DNA from: Xanthomonas sp.
GTDB taxonomy: Bacteria; Pseudomonadota; Gammaproteobacteria; Xanthomonadales; Xanthomonadaceae
Assembly (NCBI GenBank): GCA_018262705.1
Contig: JADFDQ010000017.1
Location: forward strand, 1-38,963
Reading direction: 5' to 3'
DNA length: 38,963 nt
Shown: one piece after another, positions 26,232 through 35,119 of the stretch
How the letters are laid out: each line of letters opens with the position of its first letter
How positions within the stretch are numbered: position 1 is the first letter of the stretch
Notes under the pieces: model-generated
The model's input: the letters and a program-made list of their open reading frames with translations, nothing else
The model's database searches: none
What the model was told of the DNA's origin: nothing
Made by a program: the position numbers and the translations under genes

Positions 26232-28460
26232 TTAGGCAGCGGTTGGGCTGGGGTCAAGCGGCGCGGAAGACGCAATTTGTGCGGCTTGGGCGTTGAGCAG
26301 GAAGCGCAGGCAGTCCGCCTCCGGAAGCGGGCGGGAGATCCAGAACCCCTGCGCCAGATTGCAGTTGTGCTGCTGCAGGAAGGCGTACTGTTCCGGCGTT
26401 TCCACGCCTTCGGCCACGACCAGCAGACCCAGCGCGCGCGCCATCGCGATGATTGTCGTGGTGATGGCGGCGTCTTCGCTGTCTTCGTTCGAAGCCAGTC
26501 CGTCGATGAAGGCCTTGTCGATCTTGAGCGTGTTGATCGGCAGGCGGTGCAGGTAGGACAGCGAGGAATAGCCGGTGCCGAAGTCGTCGACCGCGATCGA
26601 AACGCCCATTTTCCGGAAAGCCCGCAGGCGCTGGCTGGCAAGTTCGGCGTTGCTCATCAGCACGCTTTCGGTCAATTCCAGTTCCAGCGCGCTGGCGGGC
26701 AGACCGTTGCTTTCCAGCGCCCTGCGCACGCTGCCCGATAGATCGCTGCGCAGCAGCTGCAGCGCCGAAACGTTGATCGCCATGACCAGACGCTCGTCGA
26801 CGCCGGCGCGCCGCCATGCCGCCAGCGTGCGGCAGGCTTCGGCAATGACCCAATCGCCGATCGGCACGATCAGGCCGCTCTCTTCGGCCAGCGGAATGAA
26901 CTGCTCTGGCGGGATGGCGCCGAACTCCGGGCTGTCCCAGCGCAGCAGCGCTTCCACCGCGCCGATCCGGCCGCTATCGAGGGTGATCTGCGGCTGGAAT
27001 TCCAGATGCAGCTGTCCGCGTTCGATCACCCGGCGCAGCGCGGCGATGAGATTGGCGCGGCGGCGGATGTCGCTGTCCATCGCCTCGGCGTAGCGCACGA
27101 AAGTGCGCCTGCCGGCGGCCTTGGCGCGGTACATCGCGGTGTCGGCGTGCTTGAGCAGGTCGCTCGGCACCTGTGCGTGGTCGGGAAACAGGCTGATGCC
27201 GACCGAGGGCGAGATCGTGAATTCGTAGTGGTCGTCCAGCCGCAACGGCGCATCGAAGGCTTCGACGATGCGCCGCGCGTAGTCGTCCGCTTCATCGTCA
27301 TCGCCGATGTTCTCGATCACCGCGGTGAATTCGTCGCCGCCGATGCGGGCCACGGTGCGCTCGGCGCCGACCACGTCGAGCAGGCGTTGCGCGGCGGCCT
27401 TGAGCACCCGATCGCCGATGGCGTGGCCGAGCGAGTCGTTGACGTCCTTGAAGTTGTCCAAATCCAGAAACAGCACCCCGATCCTGGTTCCGTGTCGGCG
27501 CGCTTCGATGATGGCGCGGGTCAGGCGTTCGGATAATTGGGTGCGGTTCGGAAGATTGGTCAGGGGGTCGTAATTGGCCAGAAAACGCAGTTCGTGCTCA
27601 AGCCGGCGCTGTTCGGTGATGTCGCTGGACACGATGACGTAACTGCGATCCATCGTGCCCGGATCGACGATGGTCGTGCATTTCATTTCGCACAGGAAAT
27701 CGATCCCGTCCTTGCGCTGCTGCCACATCTCGCCGGCCCAACTGTCGTTCGCGCGGATCGCCTTGCGCGCTTCGACGTAAAATTCCGGCTCGTGCTGCTG
27801 GCCGTTGATCAGGCCGGCATCCTTGCCGATGACCTCCTGCTCGCTGTAGCCGCTCATCTGGCAGAACGCCAGATTGACCGAGAGAAAGCGGAACCCGGCA
27901 TCGAGCACGGCCACCGATTCGGCCATGTTGCGCATGACTTCGTCGGCGATGCCGCGCTGGCTTTCCAGCTCGCGGATGGCGGCGATGTTGCGCGCGGTTC
28001 CGGCGATCTTGACGATGCGGCCGTCCGGCGCGCGTTCGATCGCGCGCCCGTGGGCGCGCATCCACTGCCAGTGACCGCCTTCGTCGGCAAAGCGCAGCTG
28101 GGTTTGCAGCATCGGCGTCTCGCCGCGCAGGTAGGCGCGCAGCTGCTCGAGCACGCGCGGCAGGTCGTCCGGGTGGATGCGGGTGTCGCCATCCACGGCC
28201 GACCGCACCTTGAGGTCGTTGTCGGCGTCTGCTTCGATCCGGGTGCGCTCAAGACGCCGGCTGGGCAGTTCGTATTGCCAGTACATTTCACCGGAAGCCC
28301 ACAGCGAAAGCCGCAGCCGTTCGTCGCGCGCGGTGAGCTCCCGCATGAACCGCCGCAGATCGCGATCGCGGCGTCGGTAGTTGACGATCGCAAGCCATGC
28401 CAGCGCCAGAACCAGCACCGACAACAGCAGGACCAGCGGTGAGTCGATGGGTGCGTTCAA
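26232..28460 (-). CDS. PAS-GGDEF-EAL cyclic-di-GMP enzyme
   Basis: Membrane-bound signalling protein of about 742 aa. An N-terminal membrane segment (about 8-26) is followed by two PAS domains (about 45-165 and 170-285), a GGDEF domain (motif GGDEF at 374-378) and an EAL domain (EALLRW at 503-508). The EAL catalytic set looks complete: INVSALQL, ELTESVL, DDFGTGYSSLSYL, KIDKAFI and AEGVET, so phosphodiesterase activity is likely. GGDEF is intact but has no RxxD inhibitory site. The start is uncertain: no ATG precedes the membrane segment, and TTG 28460 places it close to the N terminus, while TTG 28574 would add 38 Arg/Pro/Ala-rich residues. Its stop is 9 bp before the ZapB-like gene in the opposite reading sense of coordinates. 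Confidence 0.85.
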   Translation of the reverse strand: MNAPIDSPLVLLLSVLVLALAWLAIVNYRRRDRDLRRFMRELTARDERLRLSLWASGEMYWQYELPSRRLERTRIEADADNDLKVRSAVDGDTRIHPDDLPRVLEQLRAYLRGETPMLQTQLRFADEGGHWQWMRAHGRAIERAPDGRIVKIAGTARNIAAIRELESQRGIADEVMRNMAESVAVLDAGFRFLSVNLAFCQMSGYSEQEVIGKDAGLINGQQHEPEFYVEARKAIRANDSWAGEMWQQRKDGIDFLCEMKCTTIVDPGTMDRSYVIVSSDITEQRRLEHELRFLANYDPLTNLPNRTQLSERLTRAIIEARRHGTRIGVLFLDLDNFKDVNDSLGHAIGDRVLKAAAQRLLDVVGAERTVARIGGDEFTAVIENIGDDDEADDYARRIVEAFDAPLRLDDHYEFTISPSVGISLFPDHAQVPSDLLKHADTAMYRAKAAGRRTFVRYAEAMDSDIRRRANLIAALRRVIERGQLHLEFQPQITLDSGRIGAVEALLRWDSPEFGAIPPEQFIPLAEESGLIVPIGDWVIAEACRTLAAWRRAGVDERLVMAINVSALQLLRSDLSGSVRRALESNGLPASALELELTESVLMSNAELASQRLRAFRKMGVSIAVDDFGTGYSSLSYLHRLPINTLKIDKAFIDGLASNEDSEDAAITTTIIAMARALGLLVVAEGVETPEQYAFLQQHNCNLAQGFWISRPLPEADCLRFLLNAQAAQIASSAPLDPSPTAA

Positions 28461-28626
28461 CGGTGTGGACGGTATCGTCGAGAGTGCGGGCTGCCGAAGC
28501 CTCGCTGCAGCAGTGCGTGGTGTGCAGGATTGTCCCCTGCACCGAGTGTAGGCGCTGGCCGGCGCCCGCGACAAGCGGAAGGCTGCGCTTGCTACACTCG
28601 CATGGTCGAATGTCGGAGACGTTCAG

Positions 28627-29169
28627 GTGCGCGACTGCGCGATGCCAACGTGGATGGAGGTGGCCGCCGCCGGCGCCGATTTGCGGCTGGCCTGCACCCC
28701 GGCCGAGCTGCACGGCGCGCTGTGCGGCTGGCTCGCGGCCGGCGCCGACGATGCGCCGGACTGGCTGCAAACGGTCATGGTCGATCCGGATTTGCCGCTG
28801 CCCGCGCAAGGGGATGCGCTGGATCGGCTGCATGCGGCGGCCGTCGCGCAATTTGGCGACGCCCAATTCGGCTTCGCATTGCTGCTGCCCGACGACGACC
28901 GGGTTCCGATCTGCGCCGAGGCGATGTTCGATTGGTGCCGCGGATTCCTCGGGGGGTTCGGGCTGGTGCCGTGCCAGCAACCGCTGTCGGAGGAGGGCGA
29001 GGAAGCCCTGCGCGACATCGGCAATCTTGCCGCCGCTCAGGTGGAAGACGACAGCGATGGCGAGGACGAAGAAGCGCTTGCCGAAATCGAAGAGTACCTG
29101 CGGGTTGCCGTTTTGCTGCTGCATGCGGATCGCACGATGGCGGTGCGCCCGGATCGGCGACTGCACTGA
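28627..29169 (+). CDS. ygfB: YgfB/UPF0149-family protein
   Basis: Soluble acidic protein of 180 aa in the YgfB (UPF0149/YecA-like) family, found upstream of pepP in E. coli and relatives. In Pseudomonas, YgfB has been linked to expression of the peptidoglycan amidase AmpDh3 and beta-lactam resistance. Recognisable blocks are ELHGALCGWLAAG (about 27-39), the WCRGFLGGFGL helix, and the acidic C-terminal EEALAEIEEYLRVAVLLL segment. The start is GTG 28627, eight bases after GGAG; a downstream ATG at 28642 is possible. It ends 12 bp before pepP and is divergent from the cyclic-di-GMP enzyme. Confidence 0.9.
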   Translation: MRDCAMPTWMEVAAAGADLRLACTPAELHGALCGWLAAGADDAPDWLQTVMVDPDLPLPAQGDALDRLHAAAVAQFGDAQFGFALLLPDDDRVPICAEAMFDWCRGFLGGFGLVPCQQPLSEEGEEALRDIGNLAAAQVEDDSDGEDEEALAEIEEYLRVAVLLLHADRTMAVRPDRRLH

Positions 29170-29181
29170 AGGCTTGCTGCG

Positions 29182-30495
29182 ATGCTGACCGCGCAATGGC
29201 GAAAGCTCCATGCGGCACGCCGCAAGCGTCTGCTCGAAGCCGCCGGTGAGGACGCCATCGTGGTGCTGGCGGCCGCGCCGGAGCGGGTGCGCAGCCGCGA
29301 CACCCTGCATCCCTACCGACAGGATTCGGACTTCTGGTATCTGAGCGGATTCGGCGAACCCGAGGCCGTGCTGGTGCTGGTGCCAGGGCGCAGGCACGGC
29401 GAGGCGATCTTGTTCTGTCGCGAACGCGACAGCGCGCGCGAACGTTGGGATGGTCCGCGCTTGGGGCCGGAGCGCGCCGCCGCGGAACTGGGCGTGGACG
29501 ATGCCTATCCGATGTCGGACATCGACGACATCCTGCCGGGCCTGCTGGAAGGGCGCACGCGCGTCTATTACCCGCTGGGCCACGATGCCGGCTTCGATCT
29601 CAAGCTGATCGGCTGGGTCAACCGCCTGCGCGGCCGCGCGGATGGACGCGCGCCGCAGGAATTTCTCCAGCTTGGGCATCTGCTCGACGAGATGCGGCTG
29701 TTCAAGTCTGCCGAAGAAGTGCGTCTGATCCAGCGTGCGGTTGACATCACGGTCGAAGCCCACCGCGCGGCGATGCGCGCCGTGCGCCGCGGCGGGCACG
29801 AATACACGCTGCAGGCCGAGGTCGAATGCGTTTTTCGCCGCCACGATGCGCAACCGGCTTACGCCAGCATCGTCGGCGCCGGGAGCAACGGCTGCATCCT
29901 CCACTACGGCGCCAATGCCGGTCGCGTGCGCAGCGGCGATCTGGTGCTGATCGATGCCGGCGCGGAATACCGAGGCTATGCCGCCGATCTCACCCGCACG
30001 TTTCCCGCCAACGGGCGTTTCACGAAAGAGCAGCGCGCTCTGTACGATCTGGTGTGCAAGGCGCAGGATGCCGCGCTGGCGCAGGCGCGGCCGGGACAGC
30101 CGTTCGACGCCATGCATCGCGCGGCGGTGGACACGCTTTGCGCAGGCCTGCTTTCTCTCGGACTGCTGAAAGGAAAGCGGGATGCCGTGATCGAAAGCGG
30201 CGCCTATCGGCGTTTCTATCCGCACAAGACCGGGCACTGGCTCGGCCTCGACGTCCACGACGTGGGCGAATACCGGATCGACGGCGCATCGCGCCTGCTC
30301 GAGCCGGGCATGGTGTTCACCGTCGAGCCCGGGCTGTATGTCCGGCCCGATGCTGCGGAGGTGCCGGCCAGATGGCGCGGCGTCGGCATCCGCATCGAAG
30401 ACGACGTGCTGATCACCCGCAACGGCCACCGCGTGCTGAGCGCCGCGCTTGAACGCAGCGCGGACGCGATCGAAGCGTTGATGGCGGCGGGTTGA
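29182..30495 (+). CDS. pepP: Xaa-Pro aminopeptidase
   Basis: M24-family metallopeptidase of 437 aa that removes N-terminal residues before proline. The N-terminal AMP_N domain (HPYRQDSDFWYLSGF, about 44-58) is followed by the pita-bread domain. The dinuclear Mn2+ ligands are visible in DAGAEYRGYAADLTR (two Asp), HKTGHWLGLDVHD (His), TVEPGLY (Glu) and GIRIEDDVL (Glu). It follows ygfB by 12 bp, as in E. coli, but the ubiH/ubiI genes that usually come next are absent. Instead it converges on a DUF1304 gene. Confidence 0.96.
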   Translation: MLTAQWRKLHAARRKRLLEAAGEDAIVVLAAAPERVRSRDTLHPYRQDSDFWYLSGFGEPEAVLVLVPGRRHGEAILFCRERDSARERWDGPRLGPERAAAELGVDDAYPMSDIDDILPGLLEGRTRVYYPLGHDAGFDLKLIGWVNRLRGRADGRAPQEFLQLGHLLDEMRLFKSAEEVRLIQRAVDITVEAHRAAMRAVRRGGHEYTLQAEVECVFRRHDAQPAYASIVGAGSNGCILHYGANAGRVRSGDLVLIDAGAEYRGYAADLTRTFPANGRFTKEQRALYDLVCKAQDAALAQARPGQPFDAMHRAAVDTLCAGLLSLGLLKGKRDAVIESGAYRRFYPHKTGHWLGLDVHDVGEYRIDGASRLLEPGMVFTVEPGLYVRPDAAEVPARWRGVGIRIEDDVLITRNGHRVLSAALERSADAIEALMAAG

Positions 30496-30507
30496 GCCGC
30501 GTCCGGT

Positions 30508-30870
30508 TCAGCGGTTGGCGAGCATCACCAGCAGCAAGGCGACGGCGCCCGGCAAGGCCTGCACGAACAGGATTTTCCGACTGGCGGTGATCGCGCCATA
30601 GATGCCGGCAAGCGTGACGCAGGCAAGAAAAAACAGCTTGAAGCCGAAGCCCGCCGCTCCCTGCACCAGGCCCAGCAGCAGACCGGCGGCGAGGAAGCCG
30701 TTGTACAAGCCTTGATTGGCCGCCAGCACTTTGGTGGCGGCTGCCTGCTCCCGCGAATGGCCGAACACCTTGCGGCCGACGGGTTTTTCCCAGAGGAACA
30801 TTTCAAGCACCAGAATGCCGGCGTGCAGAAGGGCGACCAGCGCCACGGCAACGGCCGCAATCATTTCCAT
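30508..30870 (-). CDS. DUF1304-family membrane protein
   Basis: Small inner-membrane protein of 120 aa with four hydrophobic helices and the family signature MFLWEKPVGRKVFGHS followed by LAANQGLYNGFLAAGL. DUF1304 members are of unknown function. Start codons at 30870 and 30864 are both possible; the first has AGAAG upstream at a suitable distance. It ends 12 bp from the convergent pepP gene and lies 73 bp downstream of the pepQ start region on the same strand order, with no clear terminator between. Confidence 0.85.
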   Translation of the reverse strand: MEMIAAVAVALVALLHAGILVLEMFLWEKPVGRKVFGHSREQAAATKVLAANQGLYNGFLAAGLLLGLVQGAAGFGFKLFFLACVTLAGIYGAITASRKILFVQALPGAVALLLVMLANR

Positions 30871-30943
30871 GGGCTGCGCTTCTGTTGCGAGCCGTGAAGC
30901 TGCCGGCATAACGCCGCGCTAGGGTTCGAGGCTTGGGCTGGGA

Positions 30944-32263
30944 TCATTGCGCGAACGCCTCGCGGGTCAGGTTGATCGGCGCATCCTCGGTGCAGACCAC
31001 GTCGTCCTCGATGCGGATGCCGCCACAGGGTTTGAACGCCTCGATCCGATCCCAGTTCACCGTCGCTTCGAGACCGTTGGCCTTGAGTTCGTCGAGCAGC
31101 ATGTCGATGAAGTAGATGCCGGGCTCGATGGTGACCGCCATGCCGGGCGCAAGCGTCCGGGTCAGCCTCAGGAACGGATGGCCGTCGGGCTTGGCGATCG
31201 TGCCGCCGGAATCCGAGGCGGCGAATCCGGCAACGTCGTGAACCTGCAGGCCGATGCCGTGGCCGAGCCCGTGCGGGAAGAAGGCGCGCGAGACGCCGCG
31301 TTCAACGGCTTCCTCGGCGCCCACGCGCAGCACGCCGGCTTCGCGCAGCACGCCGGCCAGCGCCAGATGCGCGTCCAGATGCAACTGGCGGTAGTCGCAG
31401 CCTGCGCGCACCTTGCCGGCCAGCGTTTGCTGGGCCGCGTCGACGGCGTGGATCAACGCCGCAAAATCGTCTTCCTGCGCCGAATAGGTGCGGGTGACGT
31501 CGGCCGCGTAGCCGCCGTGGTCGGCGCCGGCGTCGATCAGGAAGCCGTGCAGCGGGCGCGGCGGCAGCCGGTCGCGAATCATGTAGTGCAGGATGGCAGC
31601 GTGCTCGTTGAGCGCGACGATGTTGCCGTAGGGCAGTTCGTCGGCGTCCTGCCCGGTGGCCTGACAGTAGGCGAGGTGGATGCCGAATTCGCTGGAGCCG
31701 GCGCGAAATGCGCGCAGCGCGGCGCGGTGGCCACGCACGGCGATCCGGTTGGCCGTGCGCATCATCGCGATTTCGTAAGGCGTCTTGAAGGCGCGGTGGT
31801 ATTCCAGATAGGTGATTGCAGCGGGCGGGTTGTCGGGAACAAACGCGCCCAGCGCGCTCTGTGGCTCACCGAGAATCGCGCAGCGCGAGGCATCGCCTGG
31901 CAACTGCGCCAGCGCCTGCTCCGGCGTGCGGATGATGGCGATGTCGAAGTGCTCGGCCCAGTAGCCGGCCGGCGCGCTCGGCACCGCGTGCCAGTAATCG
32001 TGCGGCTGCAGGAACACCAGTTTCGGCCGCTGTCCCGGCGTGACCTGCAGCCAACTGCCCGGTGCGCGGGTCAGCGGCAGCCACGCCTTGAACTGTGGGT
32101 TGACGCTGTAGGGATATTCGAGATCGTCGAACGCGCGCAGGTGCAGCGTGCCGCTGGGGATGACCAGATGTTCGCGCTGGCAGCGGCGCAGCGCTTCGGC
32201 GGCGCGTGCTTCGAGGGCGGACAGATGGTTGGGATAGAGTGCGGCGAGGGCGGTTTGAGTCAT
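30944..32263 (-). CDS. pepQ: Xaa-Pro dipeptidase
   Basis: M24B metallopeptidase of 439 aa that splits X-Pro dipeptides, closely matching the PepQ layout (E. coli 443 aa). The N-terminal domain has YPNHLSALE and the typical YPYSVNPQFKAWLPL. The metal site is intact: DAGADHGGYAADVTRTYS, HGLGHGIGLQVHD, TIEPGIYFI and GIRIEDDVV. This is the second proline-specific M24 peptidase within 3 kb. In E. coli pepP and pepQ are far apart, so the closeness here is unusual. PepQ relatives can also act on organophosphate triesters. Confidence 0.95.
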   Translation of the reverse strand: MTQTALAALYPNHLSALEARAAEALRRCQREHLVIPSGTLHLRAFDDLEYPYSVNPQFKAWLPLTRAPGSWLQVTPGQRPKLVFLQPHDYWHAVPSAPAGYWAEHFDIAIIRTPEQALAQLPGDASRCAILGEPQSALGAFVPDNPPAAITYLEYHRAFKTPYEIAMMRTANRIAVRGHRAALRAFRAGSSEFGIHLAYCQATGQDADELPYGNIVALNEHAAILHYMIRDRLPPRPLHGFLIDAGADHGGYAADVTRTYSAQEDDFAALIHAVDAAQQTLAGKVRAGCDYRQLHLDAHLALAGVLREAGVLRVGAEEAVERGVSRAFFPHGLGHGIGLQVHDVAGFAASDSGGTIAKPDGHPFLRLTRTLAPGMAVTIEPGIYFIDMLLDELKANGLEATVNWDRIEAFKPCGGIRIEDDVVCTEDAPINLTREAFAQ

Positions 32264-32329
32264 GTGGCGTCGTTCGCATGGAAAAGTCGGAGTCTGAACC
32301 GTTCACCGTTAGGGCGTTTTGACAGGCTT

Positions 32330-32351
32330 GCCTCCTGCGGAAGCGGGAGGC
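32330..32351. terminator. hairpin between pepQ and PilZ genes
   Basis: GCCTCCTGC (32330-32338) pairs with GCGGGAGGC (32343-32351) across a GGAA tetraloop, nine base pairs including one wobble. On the minus strand it comes right after the PilZ stop at 32358. No T-run follows, so it may end the DUF1631-PilZ transcript only weakly or protect its 3' end. Confidence 0.5.
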
Positions 32352-32357
32352 GGGGAC

Positions 32358-32699
32358 TCAGCGCCCTTCCTCCGCTGCCCATTGGGCAAGCAATTTCGCG
32401 ACGTTGGGCGCCAACCCGATGAAGCGCATGCCGATGTAGTGCTGCCCCGGCGCACCGGCAGGCGCCTGCCAGAGGACATGGGCGCCGACTTCGGTCGTTG
32501 GCAGCATGCGGCCGCTATCCGGCAGTGCGAAGCGGAGCTGGAACAAAGCGTCGTCCGGCAGCGGGCTGCTGGCGATCAGCAGCATGCCGCCGGCGGAGAC
32601 ATCGCCCAGCGTTCCCACCACTTCTTCGGCGATGGTGTCGAAGACTTCGACCCTGCCGTGGACCTCGCGGCGGGGGTGGCGGCGTTGCTCAGCGCCCAT
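32358..32699 (-). CDS. PilZ-domain cyclic-di-GMP receptor
   Basis: A 113-aa protein made of one PilZ domain. The cyclic-di-GMP-binding signature is complete: the N-terminal RRHPRR (RxxxR type) and DVSAGGM (DxSxxG). The remainder is the usual six-stranded barrel, ending YIGMRFIGL. It overlaps the 3' end of the DUF1631 gene by 11 bp on the same strand, implying coupled translation and perhaps a shared task, such as motility or type IV pilus control. The ATG at 32699 is chosen over the ATG at 32717 because the domain begins immediately after it. Confidence 0.9.
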   Translation of the reverse strand: MGAEQRRHPRREVHGRVEVFDTIAEEVVGTLGDVSAGGMLLIASSPLPDDALFQLRFALPDSGRMLPTTEVGAHVLWQAPAGAPGQHYIGMRFIGLAPNVAKLLAQWAAEEGR

Positions 32700-34914
32700 C
32701 GGCCTTGTCCTTGTCATCGCCCGGCGCCAGCGGCAGCAGGCTGTCGAGGGTGGCCTCCCAGGCCGACTTCGCCGGCGAGGCATCGCTGTCGAGCAGCTGG
32801 ACGTTGCCCGCAGCCAGCTTGCGTGCGAGGCCGGTGAGGGATTCCTCTTCCGCCTGCAGTCCGCGCCGGTTGACAAGGAGCGCCTGTCCCGAGGATTCAC
32901 CAATCCATGCCAGCCGCCGACGCAGCGGATGCTCGGGATCGCCGGTGTATTCGATCCAGGAGGGAATGGAGGCATTGCGCAACTGCTCGTAGGCCTGCTT
33001 TTCCTCCGGTCGACTCAAGTCGTGCCTGCCGTCGCCGCGGGCGAGCGCGTCTTCGCCCAGCCGCGCGCGGCTGCCGAGTTTGTCGAGCAGGCGCGCACGT
33101 TGCGCTTCAATCGCTGAACCGGGCGGTTGCGGAACCAGTGCATCGGCAATCGCAGCTGCGTCTTCGGTGTGGTAACCCACCTGCTCAAGCGTTTCGCAGA
33201 TCCGGTTGAGGCTTGTGGTCGAAAGCGCGGCAGGATCGCCGTGGAGTCCGGCGTCGATGACGTGCCGGGTTGCGTCCATCAATCCACGCCAGGCATCGGA
33301 GTCGTCGCCGCCGCGCAGGTAGGCCAGCGACAGCACATCGATCCAGGCGTGATGCAGGAAGACATCGTGGTACTGCGGCAGCGTGCGTCCGGCTTGCAGC
33401 GCAGTGATCGCCTCGTTGGCGCGCAGGCGGGCGACCGCAAGCCGTTCGCGTCCGCGCGCGGCTTCCACCTGCCGGCGTTCGGCCATTTCGGCTTTGCGGA
33501 TCAGGGACTGCAGTCCGGATTGCAGGGTCTGGTTGGCCTCGGCAAAGGTTTCCGGGCTGCCGTCGCCATCGCGATGCACGGATCCGACTGCGCGCTGCAG
33601 CAGGCCGAGCCACTGCGTATCGAGGTCGTCTTCGGCAAGCCAGCGCGCGCCGGAAAGCGAGACCGCGTCAAGCAACTCGCGCGCGGGATGGTTGGCGTCG
33701 GTGAAAAAAACCGGGTCGCGCATGGCCGCTAAAACCATCGGCAGGAACAGCTTGTCCATCAGCGAATGGCCGGGGCTGGAGCGGCGCAGCGCGCGCTGGA
33801 TCTGGGCGAGGAATAAAGCCAACAGATCGAACGTGTCCTCGTCGGCTTCCGACAGCGCCACGCCGCGACCGTGCTGCTGGCGTGCCTGCGCCAGCAGGAT
33901 TTGACGATATTCCTGGACGCTTTCCGCGCGGGTGTTGTTGGCGCGCAGCCGCTTCAGCGCCTCAAGCACTTCGTCGTGGTCGAGCGTGGGTCTGTTTTTT
34001 TCCTGATCGGCGTTGATTCGCGAGGCCGGGCGCAGTTTGGCCAGCACAGCGCGCCGTCGCTGCAGCAGCGTCTGCAGGGTGGAGAAGCTGGCGTCGATCG
34101 GCGCACGCTGTTTGCTGCGCATCCTTGCACTGGCCAATGCTTCAGGCGTCGGCTGGGCGTCGTCAGCGTTGCCGGGATAGTCGCTGCCTTCGCCGTGCTT
34201 GCCGACCGCCCCCGGCAGTCTGCGCACCGGGACATAGCTCAGGAACGGCAGGATTCCGGCGCGTGCCAGACTGTCGTTGGCGCCGTCCAGCAGCGTCGGA
34301 TAAACATCGACCAAGGCCTTTTCGAATTGCAGGAACAGCTGCAGCCGGGCGTGGGGGGACAGATCCAGCGCATCGACGGCGCCGGCCAGTCCCGCGCACA
34401 AAACCTGCGGCCCGACCGGCAGCGCTTCAGGTTCAAAAGCAGGCGCCCGCGCCAGCACGCCGAAGCGCTGGCCCAGCAGTTGCAGCGCAAGGCTGTTGCG
34501 CGAACCGAGCCGGTTCGCCGTGGTTTCCAGCAGCATTTCATCACTGTCGCCGGCGCCATCGTCGACCAGAGCCAGCATCTGTGCCGGCGGATCGTCCGTC
34601 GCCGTGGCGGGTGTGGCAGCGTTGACCGGGGACTGGAAAGCGGCTTCCACATGGGCAAGAAAGCGCTGGACGAAGAATTTGTTGTCGCTGCCGAGACTGC
34701 GCAGCGAATTGATCCGCGCCGCTTCCAGCGCGGGTTTGCCGGAAGCCAGCGGCTCGCTCAGCGCCAGCTCGGTGGCTTCGATGACGTGCGGCAGCTGGGT
34801 CTCGAGTTCGCTGCGGACATCGGCAAACAAGCGTTCCAGGACGCTGCGCGCACGGCGCGACAAGGGAGGCGCAGCTGCGCCACCATCCCTGGTTCCGGTT
34901 CCTGCCTCGGCCAT
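32689..34914 (-). CDS. DUF1631-family protein
   Basis: Large soluble protein of 741 aa, the usual size of the DUF1631 family, which is largely restricted to Gammaproteobacteria and has no known activity. It is mainly helical and rich in Arg, Leu and Glu. Recognisable segments are VLERLFADVRSELE, RLGSRNSLALQLLGQRFGVLA, FEKALVDVYPTLLDGANDSLARAGILP, and FLAQIQRALRRSSPGHSLMDKLFLPM. The C-terminal part (about 640-741) may form a small domain. No enzyme motif is seen. The start at ATG 34914 is supported by AGGGGGG eight bases upstream. A possible -10 (TACACT, minus strand, 34988-34993) lies 70 bp before it. Confidence 0.85.
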   Translation of the reverse strand: MAEAGTGTRDGGAAAPPLSRRARSVLERLFADVRSELETQLPHVIEATELALSEPLASGKPALEAARINSLRSLGSDNKFFVQRFLAHVEAAFQSPVNAATPATATDDPPAQMLALVDDGAGDSDEMLLETTANRLGSRNSLALQLLGQRFGVLARAPAFEPEALPVGPQVLCAGLAGAVDALDLSPHARLQLFLQFEKALVDVYPTLLDGANDSLARAGILPFLSYVPVRRLPGAVGKHGEGSDYPGNADDAQPTPEALASARMRSKQRAPIDASFSTLQTLLQRRRAVLAKLRPASRINADQEKNRPTLDHDEVLEALKRLRANNTRAESVQEYRQILLAQARQQHGRGVALSEADEDTFDLLALFLAQIQRALRRSSPGHSLMDKLFLPMVLAAMRDPVFFTDANHPARELLDAVSLSGARWLAEDDLDTQWLGLLQRAVGSVHRDGDGSPETFAEANQTLQSGLQSLIRKAEMAERRQVEAARGRERLAVARLRANEAITALQAGRTLPQYHDVFLHHAWIDVLSLAYLRGGDDSDAWRGLMDATRHVIDAGLHGDPAALSTTSLNRICETLEQVGYHTEDAAAIADALVPQPPGSAIEAQRARLLDKLGSRARLGEDALARGDGRHDLSRPEEKQAYEQLRNASIPSWIEYTGDPEHPLRRRLAWIGESSGQALLVNRRGLQAEEESLTGLARKLAAGNVQLLDSDASPAKSAWEATLDSLLPLAPGDDKDKADGR

Positions 34915-35032
34915 CAACGCCCCCCTGGCGTCCTGCCACACCCGGCGATAATAAGCATGAATCCGGTGTCCCTCAATTCGGCCTTGCAGTGTAGTCCGAA
35001 TGCGCCCGCCCAGCGTTGCGCGCTCCGCGGCC

Positions 35033-35048
35033 AATTCAGGCCTGAATT
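35033..35048. repeat. perfect 16-bp palindrome
   Basis: AATTCAGG followed directly by CCTGAATT is a perfect palindrome with no spacer. It lies in the 205-bp interval between hemW and DUF1631, about 119 bp upstream of the DUF1631 start and upstream of its possible -10. It could be an operator for a dimeric regulator or a chance event. Confidence 0.5.
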
Positions 35049-35119
35049 CGTGCTCGAGGGTCGGCTGAATCTGCGGCTGCCTTGGTTTTGGCTTCCCGGG
35101 CAACCGAGCTGCGTTCAAC

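Noticed and set aside
28288-30429. 713-codon minus-strand frame opposite ygfB and pepP
   Set aside because: Spans two conserved genes and has no recognisable domain.
32319-32324. TTGACA perfect -35 on the plus strand
   Set aside because: No plus-strand gene lies downstream and no matching -10 is evident.
30947-32422. 491-codon plus-strand frame opposite pepQ
   Set aside because: Shadow of a conserved M24 peptidase gene.
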